The notes beneath the pieces are model-generated. The model saw only the letters and a program-made list of their open reading frames with translations. It was not told the origin of the DNA and did no database searches. A stretch of 64,000 bases of DNA from G963662675 sp963662675 (GTDB lineage: Bacteria > Bacteroidota > Bacteroidia > Bacteroidales > Prolixibacteraceae), in the NCBI GenBank assembly GCA_963662675.2, contig CAXXHP010000002.1, positions 248,001 to 312,000 of the forward strand. Direction: 5' to 3'. Within the stretch, counting starts at the first letter, position 1. Every line of letters begins with the position of its first letter. The position numbers were made by a program, and so were the translations under genes. This document shows positions 26,836-35,786 of the stretch, one piece after another.

Positions 26836-27156
26836 CTTGTCTGCCATCCTGAGTAGCAGATCAACCAGCATACTTTGTTTAGTTTCCCTAGCTCATCTTT
26901 ACTCGCGTAGACAAACTACAGACTACCGTCCCCTCCCTGTCGTCATTGCGAGCGAAGCGAAGCAATCTGTATCACATAATTGTATCCAATAACCGAGCTC
27001 GATTAATTAAATATGTGATAAAAAATTAGATCATAGCTCTCATTAAATACGTAATTGTTTTTGATAACTTAGGGCTTGAAAAATACCCAAACAGCACAAT
27101 ACTTCTGGATTTGGGTTTATAGCAACATAAAAACATACAACATTACTTTTAAATAG
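26836..27156. other. Intergenic region with REP-like repeat
   Basis: About 321 bp without an ORF. It contains the GTCATTGCGAGCGAAGCG repeat at 26941-26969 and, just before it, degenerate GCCATCCTGAG-type sequence (26844-26854) of the same class. The rest is AT-rich and featureless, with no clear terminator for the DUF4249 gene. Confidence 0.4.
26941..26969. repeat. REP-like intergenic repeat
   Basis: The 29-bp sequence begins CGTCATTGCGAGCGAAGCGA and ends in GCAATCTG. ATTGC (26945-26949) and GCAAT (26961-26965) are its inverted ends around a GCGAAGCG core. I recognise this as a short element found between genes in many bacterial genomes, but a copy number cannot be given. Confidence 0.5.
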
Positions 27157-28014
27157 ATGGAGCTGAATATTAATATAAACGACATTTCGGAAACAGCATT
27201 TTTGACACTTCAGTGCCATGCAATAGATGCTGCTTCAGAAGCTCCAATATTAAATGATAAAAGTGCTGTTGAAACGCTCAATGCTTTTAAAGGCCATTTC
27301 TTAAAATCAGGTAGTGCTTTGCACAAAAAATTATTTCAAAATAAAGTCAAGAGAAATCTGGTTACACACACTGTTCTGCGTGCAAAAAAATATGATGAGT
27401 ATATTTTAAAATTTATCGGTCAACATCCAAGTGCAACGGTTGTAAATATTGGTTGTGGCTTAGATAACAGGTTTGAACGAATTAATAACGGGAGCTTGCA
27501 TTTTTTCGATCTTGATCTTCCTGATATTATGGATATAAAAAAGCAAATATTCCATGAAGAGACAAATTACCATCAAATTTCACAATCTGTTTTTGATCTT
27601 GACTGGCTTGAAAAAATAAAGACTGAACATGTTATTATAGTCGCAGAAGGTGTGTTTATGTATTGTCATGAACAGGATGTAAAACGATTATTCCAAGCCC
27701 TATATGAAAGGTTGAATAAGCCCGAAATTGTTTTCGAGGTGTTTAATTCGAAATGGCTTACCTCATGGCGAAAAAAAATAATGGAATTTAAGTTGCAAAA
27801 GGAGTTGAAATTAGGAGTAGGAGCCACTTTTAAGTTTGGCATTGCAGACAGTGATGAGATTGAGACCTGGAATCCGGCTTTCCGATTAATTGATGATTGG
27901 TCGTACCTTGATAGTGACGAACTTAATTCTAGCGTTATGAGGCTTTTTAGAAATTACGATTCTTTTAGGAAAGTTCAATGGACAGTTCATTACGAATTAA
28001 ATGGTCCCAAATAA
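27157..28014 (+). CDS. SAM-dependent methyltransferase, LCM/PKS O-methyltransferase family
   Basis: 285 aa. The N-terminal DISETAFLTLQCHAIDAASEAPILND and the SAM-binding TVVNIGCGLDNRFERI with FDLDLPDIMDIKK, then VIIVAEGVFMYCHEQDVKRLF, match the leucine carboxyl methyltransferase (LCM, PF04072) family that includes polyketide O-methyltransferases. Substrate unknown. It stands alone between an AT-rich gap and an inverted repeat. Confidence 0.85.
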   Translation: MELNININDISETAFLTLQCHAIDAASEAPILNDKSAVETLNAFKGHFLKSGSALHKKLFQNKVKRNLVTHTVLRAKKYDEYILKFIGQHPSATVVNIGCGLDNRFERINNGSLHFFDLDLPDIMDIKKQIFHEETNYHQISQSVFDLDWLEKIKTEHVIIVAEGVFMYCHEQDVKRLFQALYERLNKPEIVFEVFNSKWLTSWRKKIMEFKLQKELKLGVGATFKFGIADSDEIETWNPAFRLIDDWSYLDSDELNSSVMRLFRNYDSFRKVQWTVHYELNGPK

Positions 28015-28027
28015 TAAAGAGAACAGG

Positions 28028-28088
28028 CACGAACTTTACACATATCCGAGCCATCGAAAATCTCCCAAATTATAGGAGTCAGTTCGTG
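28028..28088. repeat. Long-loop inverted repeat downstream of the methyltransferase
   Basis: CACGAACT (28028-28035) pairs with AGTTCGTG (28081-28088), and an inner CTCC/GGAG pair (28062-28065, 28075-28078) sits inside. It may fold at the mRNA 3' end. It has no T-run, so it is not a standard terminator. Confidence 0.4.
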
Positions 28089-28238
28089 TCTCTATTGCTT
28101 ATCGGTTTCCCTTCAAAATAAAACCAAAATACTACGCATAAAATATGTAGTTTTGCGGCTGCTTTAAAAAGCAGGGCAATTGTGCGCTAAAACTCTGTTA
28201 CTTATTTGGTAAACAGAAATTGAGAGAAGGATATAGCT

Positions 28239-28688
28239 ATGAAGCGGATTAATGAATACAAGAAGTTGTTTCGTGTTGAAGCAGACATCGATCTTAAAAA
28301 ACTAAAATCGACCTATAGAAATCTGGTGAAAGAATGGCATCCGGATAAATTTCAAGAGGGAGATGAAATGGCAGTTGAGGCCGAAATTAAGAGTCGCCAA
28401 ATTATTGATGGCTATCACTTTCTAGTGAGCATTTCGCCAGAAACAAAAGCTGCTAATCTGGAAGAATATGCTGCAACAATAAATGAGTCTGCCATAGAGG
28501 ATTTTCACCACAAAGGACAATTGCTTGAAGTTTCGTTTATCGACGGAACGACCTATGAATACTTTGGTGTTCCGAAATCGGTGTATACTAAATTCGTAAA
28601 CTCCGACAAGCAATTACGATTTGCCAGAAGGAACATTTTCAACACTTATTTATACCGAAAAACAAAGAAAAGCCTTCAAGAAGCTTAA
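28239..28688 (+). CDS. J-domain protein with a C-terminal KTSC domain
   Basis: 149 aa. Residues 1-70 are a J domain with the HPD motif in VKEWHPDKF, which stimulates DnaK ATPase. Residues ~88-145 read AIEDFHHKGQLLEVSFIDGTTYEYFGVPKSVYTKFVNSDK, a KTSC domain (the usual KTSC turn is degenerate). J-domain plus KTSC proteins are seen in Bacteroidota without a known client. The gene converges with comF. Confidence 0.85.
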   Translation: MKRINEYKKLFRVEADIDLKKLKSTYRNLVKEWHPDKFQEGDEMAVEAEIKSRQIIDGYHFLVSISPETKAANLEEYAATINESAIEDFHHKGQLLEVSFIDGTTYEYFGVPKSVYTKFVNSDKQLRFARRNIFNTYLYRKTKKSLQEA

Positions 28689-28701
28689 TTCATTTGCTCT
28701 C

Positions 28702-29397
28702 TTAAGCAATTGCCAGTGTAAGTACGCTTATTTTAGCGTCGCATTTTTTAAGAATGGCATTTGCACAGGCTTCAATAGTAGCGCCGGTGGTGACGACATC
28801 ATCAACTAGAATCAGGTGCTTCCCATCGAAAAGCTCCGGCTTTGAAAGCTCAAAGATACCTTCAACATTTTGCCATCGATCGTAGCGCGATTTGCGGGTT
28901 TGAGTGTTGGTGTGTTTAATGCGCTTTAGATTGTCTGTGCAAAGTGGAACCTGCAATTGCGATGATAGGCCAAGAGCAATATGGTAGCTTTGGTTATAGC
29001 CCCGTTTTCGCTTTCTCTTCGGATGAAGTGGAACCGGGCAAATATAATCGGCCTCACTAAAATGGTTTGTTTCGCACAGTTCGGCAGCAAACCGTTTTCC
29101 CATAAATTCCCCAATTTCTTTTTGTCCTTTGTATTTTAGCTGATGTAGAATTTTTTGATAGTTGCTGCCCTTGTGAAACTCAAAAAAGGATGCTGCTCGG
29201 ACAATGGGTACTCGCCCCATAAATAAGTGCTCCATCACATTTTCAGGCTGTAAATGATGATTCGTTCTTGGTAAATGAAGCAGGCATTTTAAGCAAATAT
29301 ATTCTTCGGTTTGAATTATTTTTTGTCCACAAACTACGCAAACACGAGGGAAAATCAATTCCAGAAAATGATTGAAAACAGGAATGGAGGCCTTCAT
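28702..29397 (-). CDS. ComF family phosphoribosyltransferase-like protein
   Basis: 231 aa. N-terminal zinc-finger cysteines CVVCGQ and CLKCLLHLP, then YICPVPLHPKRKRKRGYNQ and the PRPP-binding loop HLILVDDVVTTGATIEAC. This is the ComF/GntX architecture. In naturally competent bacteria ComF supports DNA uptake; in others its job is unclear. It lies alone on the minus strand. Confidence 0.92.
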   Translation of the reverse strand: MKASIPVFNHFLELIFPRVCVVCGQKIIQTEEYICLKCLLHLPRTNHHLQPENVMEHLFMGRVPIVRAASFFEFHKGSNYQKILHQLKYKGQKEIGEFMGKRFAAELCETNHFSEADYICPVPLHPKRKRKRGYNQSYHIALGLSSQLQVPLCTDNLKRIKHTNTQTRKSRYDRWQNVEGIFELSKPELFDGKHLILVDDVVTTGATIEACANAILKKCDAKISVLTLAIA

Positions 29398-29552
29398 TTG
29401 TTATGTTTTGAGTGTTCGAAACACAAGATACATAACTTTAAATAAATATAATTATGACCAAGAATATTTTCCTTGAAGAAATAATTTTATCAAAGAGTAT
29501 TAATCATGTAACTGATTCTTAATGGTTCTGTAAATAAATCACGTTAGCTTTA

Positions 29553-29687
29553 TACTGGAATTAAAAAAAAATAATTTTTCTTCAAAATAAGAAAACTGCT
29601 ATGCTCCCATTCTAAATAGCAGGATTATTCTTCCCTTCTTTTTTATTTCCAGAGGTTGCTTTCTCAGGCAACCTTTTTCTTTTTTTG
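29553..29687 (+). ncRNA. Candidate small non-coding RNA ending in a strong terminator
   Basis: The terminator AGGTTGC (29653-29659)/GCAACCT (29668-29674) followed by TTTTTCTTTTTTTG is on the plus strand, whereas both flanking genes are on the minus strand. Upstream, CTGCTAT (29596-29602) pairs with ATAGCAG (29616-29622). A TAGCTTTA sequence at 29545-29552 is one base from TAnnTTTG but has no good -33 box. The 5' end is therefore a guess. Confidence 0.35.
29653..29687 (+). terminator. Orphan intrinsic terminator
   Basis: 7-bp perfect G/C-containing stem with a 8-nt loop and a long T tract. No plus-strand gene precedes it for about 970 bp. Confidence 0.8.
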
Positions 29688-29851
29688 TTTCCGTTTTTTG
29701 GGTCAAGCCAAAAAATGAAATCCCGTTCGTAAGAACAGCTAAATCAGGGAATACGCATTACGTTTTTATTTTCATCCACACTTGATAATTGTATTCGTCG
29801 TAATAGAATAATTTGATTTTCTAAGCCTTCTGATTTTTTAATTGATCCCAA

Positions 29852-29887
29852 ACAAAAAAGAGGATGCCCTTTGGGGAACATCCTCTT
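29852..29887 (-). terminator. Intrinsic terminator of ilvE
   Basis: AAGAGGATG (29858-29866) pairs with CATCCTCTT (29879-29887); on the minus strand the hairpin is followed by a T-run, 22 bp after the ilvE stop codon. Confidence 0.8.
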
Positions 29888-29909
29888 CATCTATTTTAAA
29901 TTGATCTTT

Positions 29910-30923
29910 TTAGTCAATAACATCAACCCATCCGTACTTATCGGGTTCGTCTCCACATTGTATTCCCTGAAGCTTTTTATAAAGCTTTAGACTCCATGGT
30001 CCGGGTTCAGTTCCGTATTTGTATTCAATATCTAAATCAGCATCATAAATTCGTTTTATTGGTGAAATTACGGCTGCTGTGCCACAGGCACCAACTTCCT
30101 CAAAGGTTGAAAGTTCTTCAACGGGAACGGGTCTTCTTTCAATTTTAAGTCCCATGTCTTCAGCCAACTTTGTCAAACTCATATTTGTAATTGAAGGCAA
30201 AATAGAATCAGACTTAGGGGTGATATAGGTATCATTTTTTATTGCAAAGAAGTTTGCAGGGCCACACTCGTCAATGTATTTTTTCTCACGAGCGTCCAGA
30301 TATAGTACAGCAGAATAACCGCCTTCTTTTGCTCTTTTCCCCGCAACCAGACTTGCTGCATAGTTACCACCTACTTTGTATTTCCCTGTACCTTGTGGTG
30401 CTGCTCTGTCAAAATCGCGAACAATTAACAAGTCAGTAGGCTTAAATCCTTCCGGAAAGTATGGGCCAACAGGCATCACGAAAATAATAAACAGATACTC
30501 GGCTGAAGGCTTAACGCCAATTTCAGGAGCTGTACCAATTAATAATGGTCTGATGTATAATGATGCTCCTGAACCATAAGGTGGTACAAACTCTAAATTA
30601 TTTTTCACAGCAAGTTTCACGGCATCATTAAAAACGTCGACAGGCACATGGGGCATTAAAATTCCATCACTGGAGTGTTGCATACGTTTCGCATTATCAC
30701 TCATTCGGAAAACGCGTACTTTTCCATCTTTACCCATAAAAGCTTTGAGTCCTTCAAAAGCTTGTTGCCCATAATGCAAACTTGTTGCAGCCATGTGCAT
30801 ATTGATGTATTCAGAATCACTTAGTTCAAGTGAGCCCCATTCTCCATCTTTGTAATAACAGCGCACGTTTAAGTTGGTCTTTCGGTAGCCAAATCCTATG
30901 CTTTTCCAATCTTGATTCTCCAT
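29910..30923 (-). CDS. ilvE: Branched-chain amino acid aminotransferase
   Basis: 337 aa from the ATG at 30921-30923 (start MENQDWKSIGFGY); a longer in-frame extension to 30986 lacks homology. Class IV fold aminotransferase: GQQAFEGLKAFMGKDGKVRVFRMSDNAKRM, the PLP-lysine segment GTGKYKVGGNYAASLVAGKRAKEGG, and DECGPANFFAIKN. It interconverts Leu/Ile/Val and their 2-oxo acids. The length and motifs match the BCAT-II group. It is a single gene here, apart from other ilv genes. Confidence 0.93.
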   Translation of the reverse strand: MENQDWKSIGFGYRKTNLNVRCYYKDGEWGSLELSDSEYINMHMAATSLHYGQQAFEGLKAFMGKDGKVRVFRMSDNAKRMQHSSDGILMPHVPVDVFNDAVKLAVKNNLEFVPPYGSGASLYIRPLLIGTAPEIGVKPSAEYLFIIFVMPVGPYFPEGFKPTDLLIVRDFDRAAPQGTGKYKVGGNYAASLVAGKRAKEGGYSAVLYLDAREKKYIDECGPANFFAIKNDTYITPKSDSILPSITNMSLTKLAEDMGLKIERRPVPVEELSTFEEVGACGTAAVISPIKRIYDADLDIEYKYGTEPGPWSLKLYKKLQGIQCGDEPDKYGWVDVID

Positions 30924-31116
30924 GTTAAATATTGTTAGTCGACCGGTTTTTTTTGGAATCTTAAAATAACGAAAAAAATATCTCACAAAGAAGGAGTATT
31001 GCTTGAATTCATTCTAATAAGCCACATTTTAGATACATCCTAAATAACAGGCAATTACAGCTAATTTGGGTGGTGAATATGATAACTTTACATTTCGATG
31101 AGCAACGATTTATGCG

Positions 31117-31920
31117 CTAAGAATCAGTAGTGACCGTTAAAAAATACCCATTGTGCTTTCGAAGGTTGATTACACGGTTCTTGTCGAATAATAAGTATTG
31201 CCCTTTAATGCCATTTAACGTGCCTTCAATAAGTGAGTCTTTGTCAAAGGTTAAGCTGTTTACTTTTTCGGGAAATTCAACGACGGGATAGTTCAATTTA
31301 ATCACTTCATTATTATCACATTCATATTGACGTAATTCAGGATGGAGTAACTCTATAGCGCGATATTTTTCTTGCAGAAGGTTGATTTGGTCGTTCACCT
31401 TATCTTGAAGCATGGCACGCCAGTTTGTTTTGTCTGTAAAATATTTTTTTAGGAAAACCTCAGTTATTCCAGCAATATGGCGATTGGGGGTTTTTAATAC
31501 ACGTATTGCATAGCTAGCTCCCTGATCAATCCAGCGCGTTGGAATCTGATGATGGCGTGTTACACCCACTTTTATTTCACTAGAAACGGCAAGATATACG
31601 TAGTGGTCAATCAAGTCGTGTTCATTTGCCCAGTCTATATCACGGGCAATTCCAAAATGTGCTTTTGACAATTCCGGGCGCATGATTGTTTCGCTAGCCA
31701 TAGGCGAAGATTGGAAGCATGAATAGCAAAACCCTTGGCTGAAAGAGCTTTTTATTTTCTTACCGCATGAAATGCAGTTGATTTGTCCATCAAAGCGAAA
31801 TTGTATTTTTTTTCCTAATAAATCATTAAGGTGGATTTCCTGATTGCCAATGGGTAAAAAATATTGAATAGGATCTGAAAGTTCAGATCTCATCTTCATG
31901 ATATTGCCTTGATATTCCAT
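31117..31920 (-). CDS. DUF2797 domain-containing protein
   Basis: 267 aa. Contains a CISCGKK...CYSCF four-cysteine zinc-ribbon near residues 50-70 and YVYLAVSSEIKVGVTRHHQIPTRWIDQGAS, a GIY-YIG-like segment of DUF2797. The function of the family is unknown; the zinc ribbon and nuclease-like core suggest nucleic acid binding. It is 13 bp downstream of the HAD gene on the same strand, so probably cotranscribed. Confidence 0.85.
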   Translation of the reverse strand: MEYQGNIMKMRSELSDPIQYFLPIGNQEIHLNDLLGKKIQFRFDGQINCISCGKKIKSSFSQGFCYSCFQSSPMASETIMRPELSKAHFGIARDIDWANEHDLIDHYVYLAVSSEIKVGVTRHHQIPTRWIDQGASYAIRVLKTPNRHIAGITEVFLKKYFTDKTNWRAMLQDKVNDQINLLQEKYRAIELLHPELRQYECDNNEVIKLNYPVVEFPEKVNSLTFDKDSLIEGTLNGIKGQYLLFDKNRVINLRKHNGYFLTVTTDS

Positions 31921-31933
31921 AAGAATGATTGTT

Positions 31934-32632
31934 TTATCCGAATAAATTCAAAACGTCGTGGATCTGTTTCAGTTCAAAGAAACGGTTGCTTTTAATTTCA
32001 TCAGGGTTCATTTTTTCGTACTCCCAAGTGGTGTAATATGGAATATGTGCTGCATAGCCACCCAGATTGATAACAGGTAAAATGTCTGATTTAAGAGAAT
32101 TGCCAACCATCAGAAATTTATTGGAAGGAATGTCAAGGTGTTTCAACAGTTCCTGATAATTATTTTCTTTCTTATGGGTCATTATTTCAATGTGGTGGAA
32201 GTATTTTAGCAAGCCTGATTTTTTTAGTTTACGCTCTTGATCAAGTAAGTCGCCTTTTGTAGCTACCACCAGCCGATACTTCCCGGATAGTTTCTCTAAC
32301 AAATCAACAATACCATTAAGCAGAATGACCTCTTTATCCAATAATGCCTTCCCAATTTTCAGAATGGAATCTACCTGTTCTGGCCTAACTTTTTTATCTG
32401 AGACAAATAATGACGTTTCAATAAGGGAAAGTACAAAGGCTTTGATGCCGTAACCATAAAGCTCAAGGTTTTGCATTTCAATCCGAAATAGCTCGCTCAT
32501 AACCTTCGTGTCGGGTTGAAATTCTTTCATTACCTGACAAAAAGCCTGCTCTGCCTCACGGAAAAAATTTTCGTTTTCCCACAAGGTGTCATCGGCATCA
32601 AAAGCAATTACTTGTATGTCTTTTAAACTCAT
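31934..32632 (-). CDS. HAD-family hydrolase
   Basis: 232 aa. Motif I is AFDADDTLWENE; motif II lies in VVATKGD; motif III/IV is MVGNSLKSDILPVINLGG. The DADDT form with an added second aspartate is common in the YjjG/haloacid-dehalogenase group. Substrate unknown. Located between the RluA gene (19 bp upstream) and DUF2797, in one minus-strand run. Confidence 0.85.
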   Translation of the reverse strand: MSLKDIQVIAFDADDTLWENENFFREAEQAFCQVMKEFQPDTKVMSELFRIEMQNLELYGYGIKAFVLSLIETSLFVSDKKVRPEQVDSILKIGKALLDKEVILLNGIVDLLEKLSGKYRLVVATKGDLLDQERKLKKSGLLKYFHHIEIMTHKKENNYQELLKHLDIPSNKFLMVGNSLKSDILPVINLGGYAAHIPYYTTWEYEKMNPDEIKSNRFFELKQIHDVLNLFG

Positions 32633-32651
32633 AAGTTGAGGTGATTCATTT

Positions 32652-33563
32652 TTAGAACAACCTTAAAAAGCTACTTGGGATGGACGTTTCAAATCGAAAT
32701 TTCTTTCCGGTAATCGGATGGGTAAACGCCAAAATCCAAGCATGTAATCCCAGTCTTTTTATTGGGTTTGACGTTGATCCGTATTTTTTGTCGCCAATAA
32801 TTGGGTGTCCTAAATCTTTTAGATGGACACGTATTTGATTTTTGCGACCTGTTTCTAAATTAAGTTTTAACAATGAGAAATAATCATTGCTTTTTATGGT
32901 TGAATAATGAGTAGTGGATAATTGACCTTTTTCGGGGTTTTGACTAGAATACACGATGAAAGCACTACTTTCGAATAAATACGAAGTAACGGTTCCTTCC
33001 GGTTTCTCCAGTTTATTATCAATGACAGCAAGGTAGGTACGTTCGGCAATGGTTTGTTTCCACGACTCTTGCAGTAACTTTTGTACCTTTTCGTTTTTGG
33101 CAAACATCATGAGTCCGGAAGTTTCGCGATCCAGACGGTGTACAATGTATATTTTATTATTCGGATCTTCGGTTTTCACATAGCTGCTTAGCATGCTGTA
33201 AACCGTATTGCGTTTTTCTTTGTCGGTTGCCATGGATAGCAGCCCTGCGTTTTTATTTACAATAATTAGGTCTTTGTCTTCGTGCACAATGACTATTCCA
33301 CGCATAAGCTTAACCTCAGTAGCCCTAGTCGAGTTTAACTCAACTTCTTGTCCGGGTTTCAAAATATAGTTAAACTGAGTTATTGCCGATCCATTAACCA
33401 AAACCTGCCTTTTCTTAAGCATGGTTTTAATATTATTGCGGTTTTTATGAGGTAGTTGTGCAATTAGAAAAGGCATGAGCTCTTCAGATGCTTGAACTTT
33501 AAAACGAATAGCATGAGGTCTTTTTGGTTGAGGACGCTTCCCTTTGGTTTCTTTCTTTTTCAT
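32652..33563 (-). CDS. RluA-family rRNA/tRNA pseudouridine synthase
   Basis: 303 aa. An N-terminal S4 domain (NNIKTMLKKRQVLVNGSAI) is followed by the synthase core with the catalytic aspartate in IVHRLDRETSGLMMFAKN and RKNQIRVHLKDLGHPIIGD. It isomerises uridine to pseudouridine in structured RNA; whether it is RluC, RluD or another type cannot be told. Confidence 0.93.
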   Translation of the reverse strand: MKKKETKGKRPQPKRPHAIRFKVQASEELMPFLIAQLPHKNRNNIKTMLKKRQVLVNGSAITQFNYILKPGQEVELNSTRATEVKLMRGIVIVHEDKDLIIVNKNAGLLSMATDKEKRNTVYSMLSSYVKTEDPNNKIYIVHRLDRETSGLMMFAKNEKVQKLLQESWKQTIAERTYLAVIDNKLEKPEGTVTSYLFESSAFIVYSSQNPEKGQLSTTHYSTIKSNDYFSLLKLNLETGRKNQIRVHLKDLGHPIIGDKKYGSTSNPIKRLGLHAWILAFTHPITGKKFRFETSIPSSFLRLF

Positions 33564-33758
33564 TCTTTATTTTTTACCGCCACAAAGATAGCTGTAATAT
33601 TCTATCTTTTAAGAACAGAATTTATATTCCATCTTCACAAATTATCGAATGCATGTATATCCCAATCTGTTGGTAAAGAATGACTTTTGATGTGTCTTGT
33701 TTCATGAGCCATGCCGCTTTTTATGACTCATTATTGGCGAAGTTATTTGATGAACAGT

Positions 33759-34508
33759 TTATGATGCAAACCAGACCTTAAATTCAGCAGCACGGTTTTT
33801 ACTTACAAATATTTTTTCAGGTGTGTTAAGCGAAAGATTCACAAGCAGACGGTTGTCAAACCAAATAGTAATATCTCGAACAACTTCTTTAGAAATGATA
33901 AACTGGCGGTTTGCTCGGGTAAATATAGATGGATTCAGCGTTAAAATTATTTTATCTAACGGTTTGTCTATTTTGTAGTTCTTCTGGTCAGTTGTTGTCA
34001 ACTCTGTAACTCCCTCAGTATTGTAGAAATAAGCAATTTTATCTGTACTCACCGGAAGGATTTTGTCTTTAACAGGCACCAAAATTCGTTGAGTGTATCC
34101 TTTGGGACGAAGCAGCATATCAATGTCGTTGATTGCTTTTTTAAGGTTAATGTTGCTTACTCTGTTCAATTTGTCCAGAGCACGCCTTACACTTTCTTGT
34201 GTTATAGGCTTAAGGAGATAGTCGACACTATTAACTTGAAATGCATTTATTGCATACTCATCATAAGCCGTTGTGAAGATAATGGGAACGTCAATGTTTA
34301 TGCATTCAAAAATATTGAACGATGATCCGTCTGCGAGTTGAATATCCAGAAAGATTAGATCAGGAGCAGGATTATTCTGAAGCCATGAAACACTTGAAGC
34401 AACAGTATCCAGGTTACAAAGGATTTCAATCCCCGGATCTAGTTGATTTAGTATGCGTTTAATGTTATTATATGCCGCCGCTTCGTCTTCAATAATTATT
34501 ACTTTCAT
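33759..34508 (-). CDS. LytTR-family response regulator
   Basis: 249 aa. The receiver (1-120) has the EDEAAAYNN acidic pocket, phosphoacceptor D in LIFLDIQLADGS, TTAY and the LLKPI lysine. The LytTR DNA-binding domain (about 145-245) includes RILVPVKDKILPVSTDKIAYFYNTEG and FTRANRQFIISKEVV. It is encoded 25 bp downstream of its cognate histidine kinase and faces away from the PepSY/Tat/barrel gene set, which is a natural candidate target. Confidence 0.92.
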   Translation of the reverse strand: MKVIIIEDEAAAYNNIKRILNQLDPGIEILCNLDTVASSVSWLQNNPAPDLIFLDIQLADGSSFNIFECINIDVPIIFTTAYDEYAINAFQVNSVDYLLKPITQESVRRALDKLNRVSNINLKKAINDIDMLLRPKGYTQRILVPVKDKILPVSTDKIAYFYNTEGVTELTTTDQKNYKIDKPLDKIILTLNPSIFTRANRQFIISKEVVRDITIWFDNRLLVNLSLNTPEKIFVSKNRAAEFKVWFAS

Positions 34509-34533
34509 CTTAATCGTTTAATGCAAAACCGAA

Positions 34534-35586
34534 TTAATCATTTTTTAAAGGTAGATAAATGGTGAAAAAATTCTCTGCATTATCAATCTGAATTTCCTTG
34601 TCCATTAGTAGCTTAAAGCGCTTATTTAAATTATCTAACCCAACCCCTTCCGACTGAACGGGATCTATTTTATCTCGCTTATTGTTTTGAATTACCAGCA
34701 TTTCATTCTCAACCTTAATTGTAATAAGCATCGGGTATTTATTGCTTATTACGTTATGCTTGCTAACGTTTTCAATAATAGGCAAAAGTGATAATACCGG
34801 AATCTTATATTCCTTATAACGCTCTTCTATCTGAACTTCAAGATCTAATTTCTTTTCGTATTTTACAAAGAGTGTGAATTTATAGATATCCAAAAAATAA
34901 AGCTCATCTTTTAATTTTACCAATCCTTTTTTTTCACTCTGAAGTATATACCTGAATATATTTGAAATATTTGCCAGATACGATAACGATTTATCTTTCT
35001 TATCTTCTAAAATTAAAGAATGTAATGAGTTTAGTGCATTGAAAAAGAAGTGTGGATTTATCTGATTATTCAACGCTTGCAGCTGACTTTGAAGGTTCTC
35101 AAATTTCAAGGTTTCGTATTTTTTTTCTGCTTCTAATTTTTTTGAAGACAAATTATACACCCACGCAGATGTAACCACAATAAATAATATCGATATGCTC
35201 CTTATTATTAGTGAAATTATCGTCTCAAAGAAATCCTGATGACGTCCATCTAGCAAGCGATTAATGAGATGTGAACTTTCATTAAATAGGATAACGATGA
35301 TTGATCCAAGGATGCAAAATCCAATAGTTATCAGAAAACTAATGAGGAACTTCTTTTTGGGTTTTAATTCCTTTTCCCATAAAATGTTTATCCATAATAA
35401 GGTAAAACTTTGGGATGAAAAGAAGACGAATATAAACATAGCTAGCAGAAGAATACTTGCATTACTTTCAGGATATCTCCATGTTGAAAAAAGGTACAAA
35501 TCAAATTCCCGGAAAGACAAGAGTATGCCAAGAATCAAAGAGATTATAGGAACTAGAATCTTTTTACTGCTAGTATTGATCTTCAT
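34534..35586 (-). CDS. Sensor histidine kinase, LytS-like (HisKA_7TM-less)
   Basis: 350 aa. About four membrane helices in the first 150 residues (FLISFLITIGFCILGSIIVILF and ISILFIVVTSAWVY) with no recognisable sensor domain. A short linker is followed by the His_kinase dimerisation segment LQALNNQINPHFFFNALNSL with the phosphorylated histidine (H of NPHFFFN), then an HATPase with IIENVSKHN and VGLDNLNKRF. It partners the LytTR regulator downstream. Signal unknown. Confidence 0.9.
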   Translation of the reverse strand: MKINTSSKKILVPIISLILGILLSFREFDLYLFSTWRYPESNASILLLAMFIFVFFSSQSFTLLWINILWEKELKPKKKFLISFLITIGFCILGSIIVILFNESSHLINRLLDGRHQDFFETIISLIIRSISILFIVVTSAWVYNLSSKKLEAEKKYETLKFENLQSQLQALNNQINPHFFFNALNSLHSLILEDKKDKSLSYLANISNIFRYILQSEKKGLVKLKDELYFLDIYKFTLFVKYEKKLDLEVQIEERYKEYKIPVLSLLPIIENVSKHNVISNKYPMLITIKVENEMLVIQNNKRDKIDPVQSEGVGLDNLNKRFKLLMDKEIQIDNAENFFTIYLPLKND

Positions 35587-35786
35587 AGATGTTTATTTTT
35601 ATTACGAATATAAAGGATTCATAATAGGAATATCTCAAATTCTTTAATTCTTCAAGCCTTAACGATTCGTGTTCAGGTGGCTGTTTTTCGCTTTGAACCT
35701 TAATAACAACTATATCGGCTATTTTGGATTATACTTTTGCCCATATAAGCACTCTAATTAGAAAATGTAAATGTTTTTTAAGAGGA

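Larger units (their letters stand above)
29398..29909. other. 512-bp intergenic region between comF and ilvE
   Basis: No credible ORF. It has the candidate RNA with its plus-strand terminator (29653-29687) and the minus-strand ilvE terminator (29852-29887). The stretch 29690-29850 holds nothing recognisable. Confidence 0.45.

Noticed and set aside
30924..30986. N-terminal extension of ilvE
   Set aside because: Basic, unrelated to class IV aminotransferases; ATG at 30921-30923 is the better start.
34534..35586. Sensor kinase as a dedicated peptide or autolysin receptor
   Set aside because: The membrane part has no recognisable sensor domain, so LytS-type naming refers only to the kinase core.
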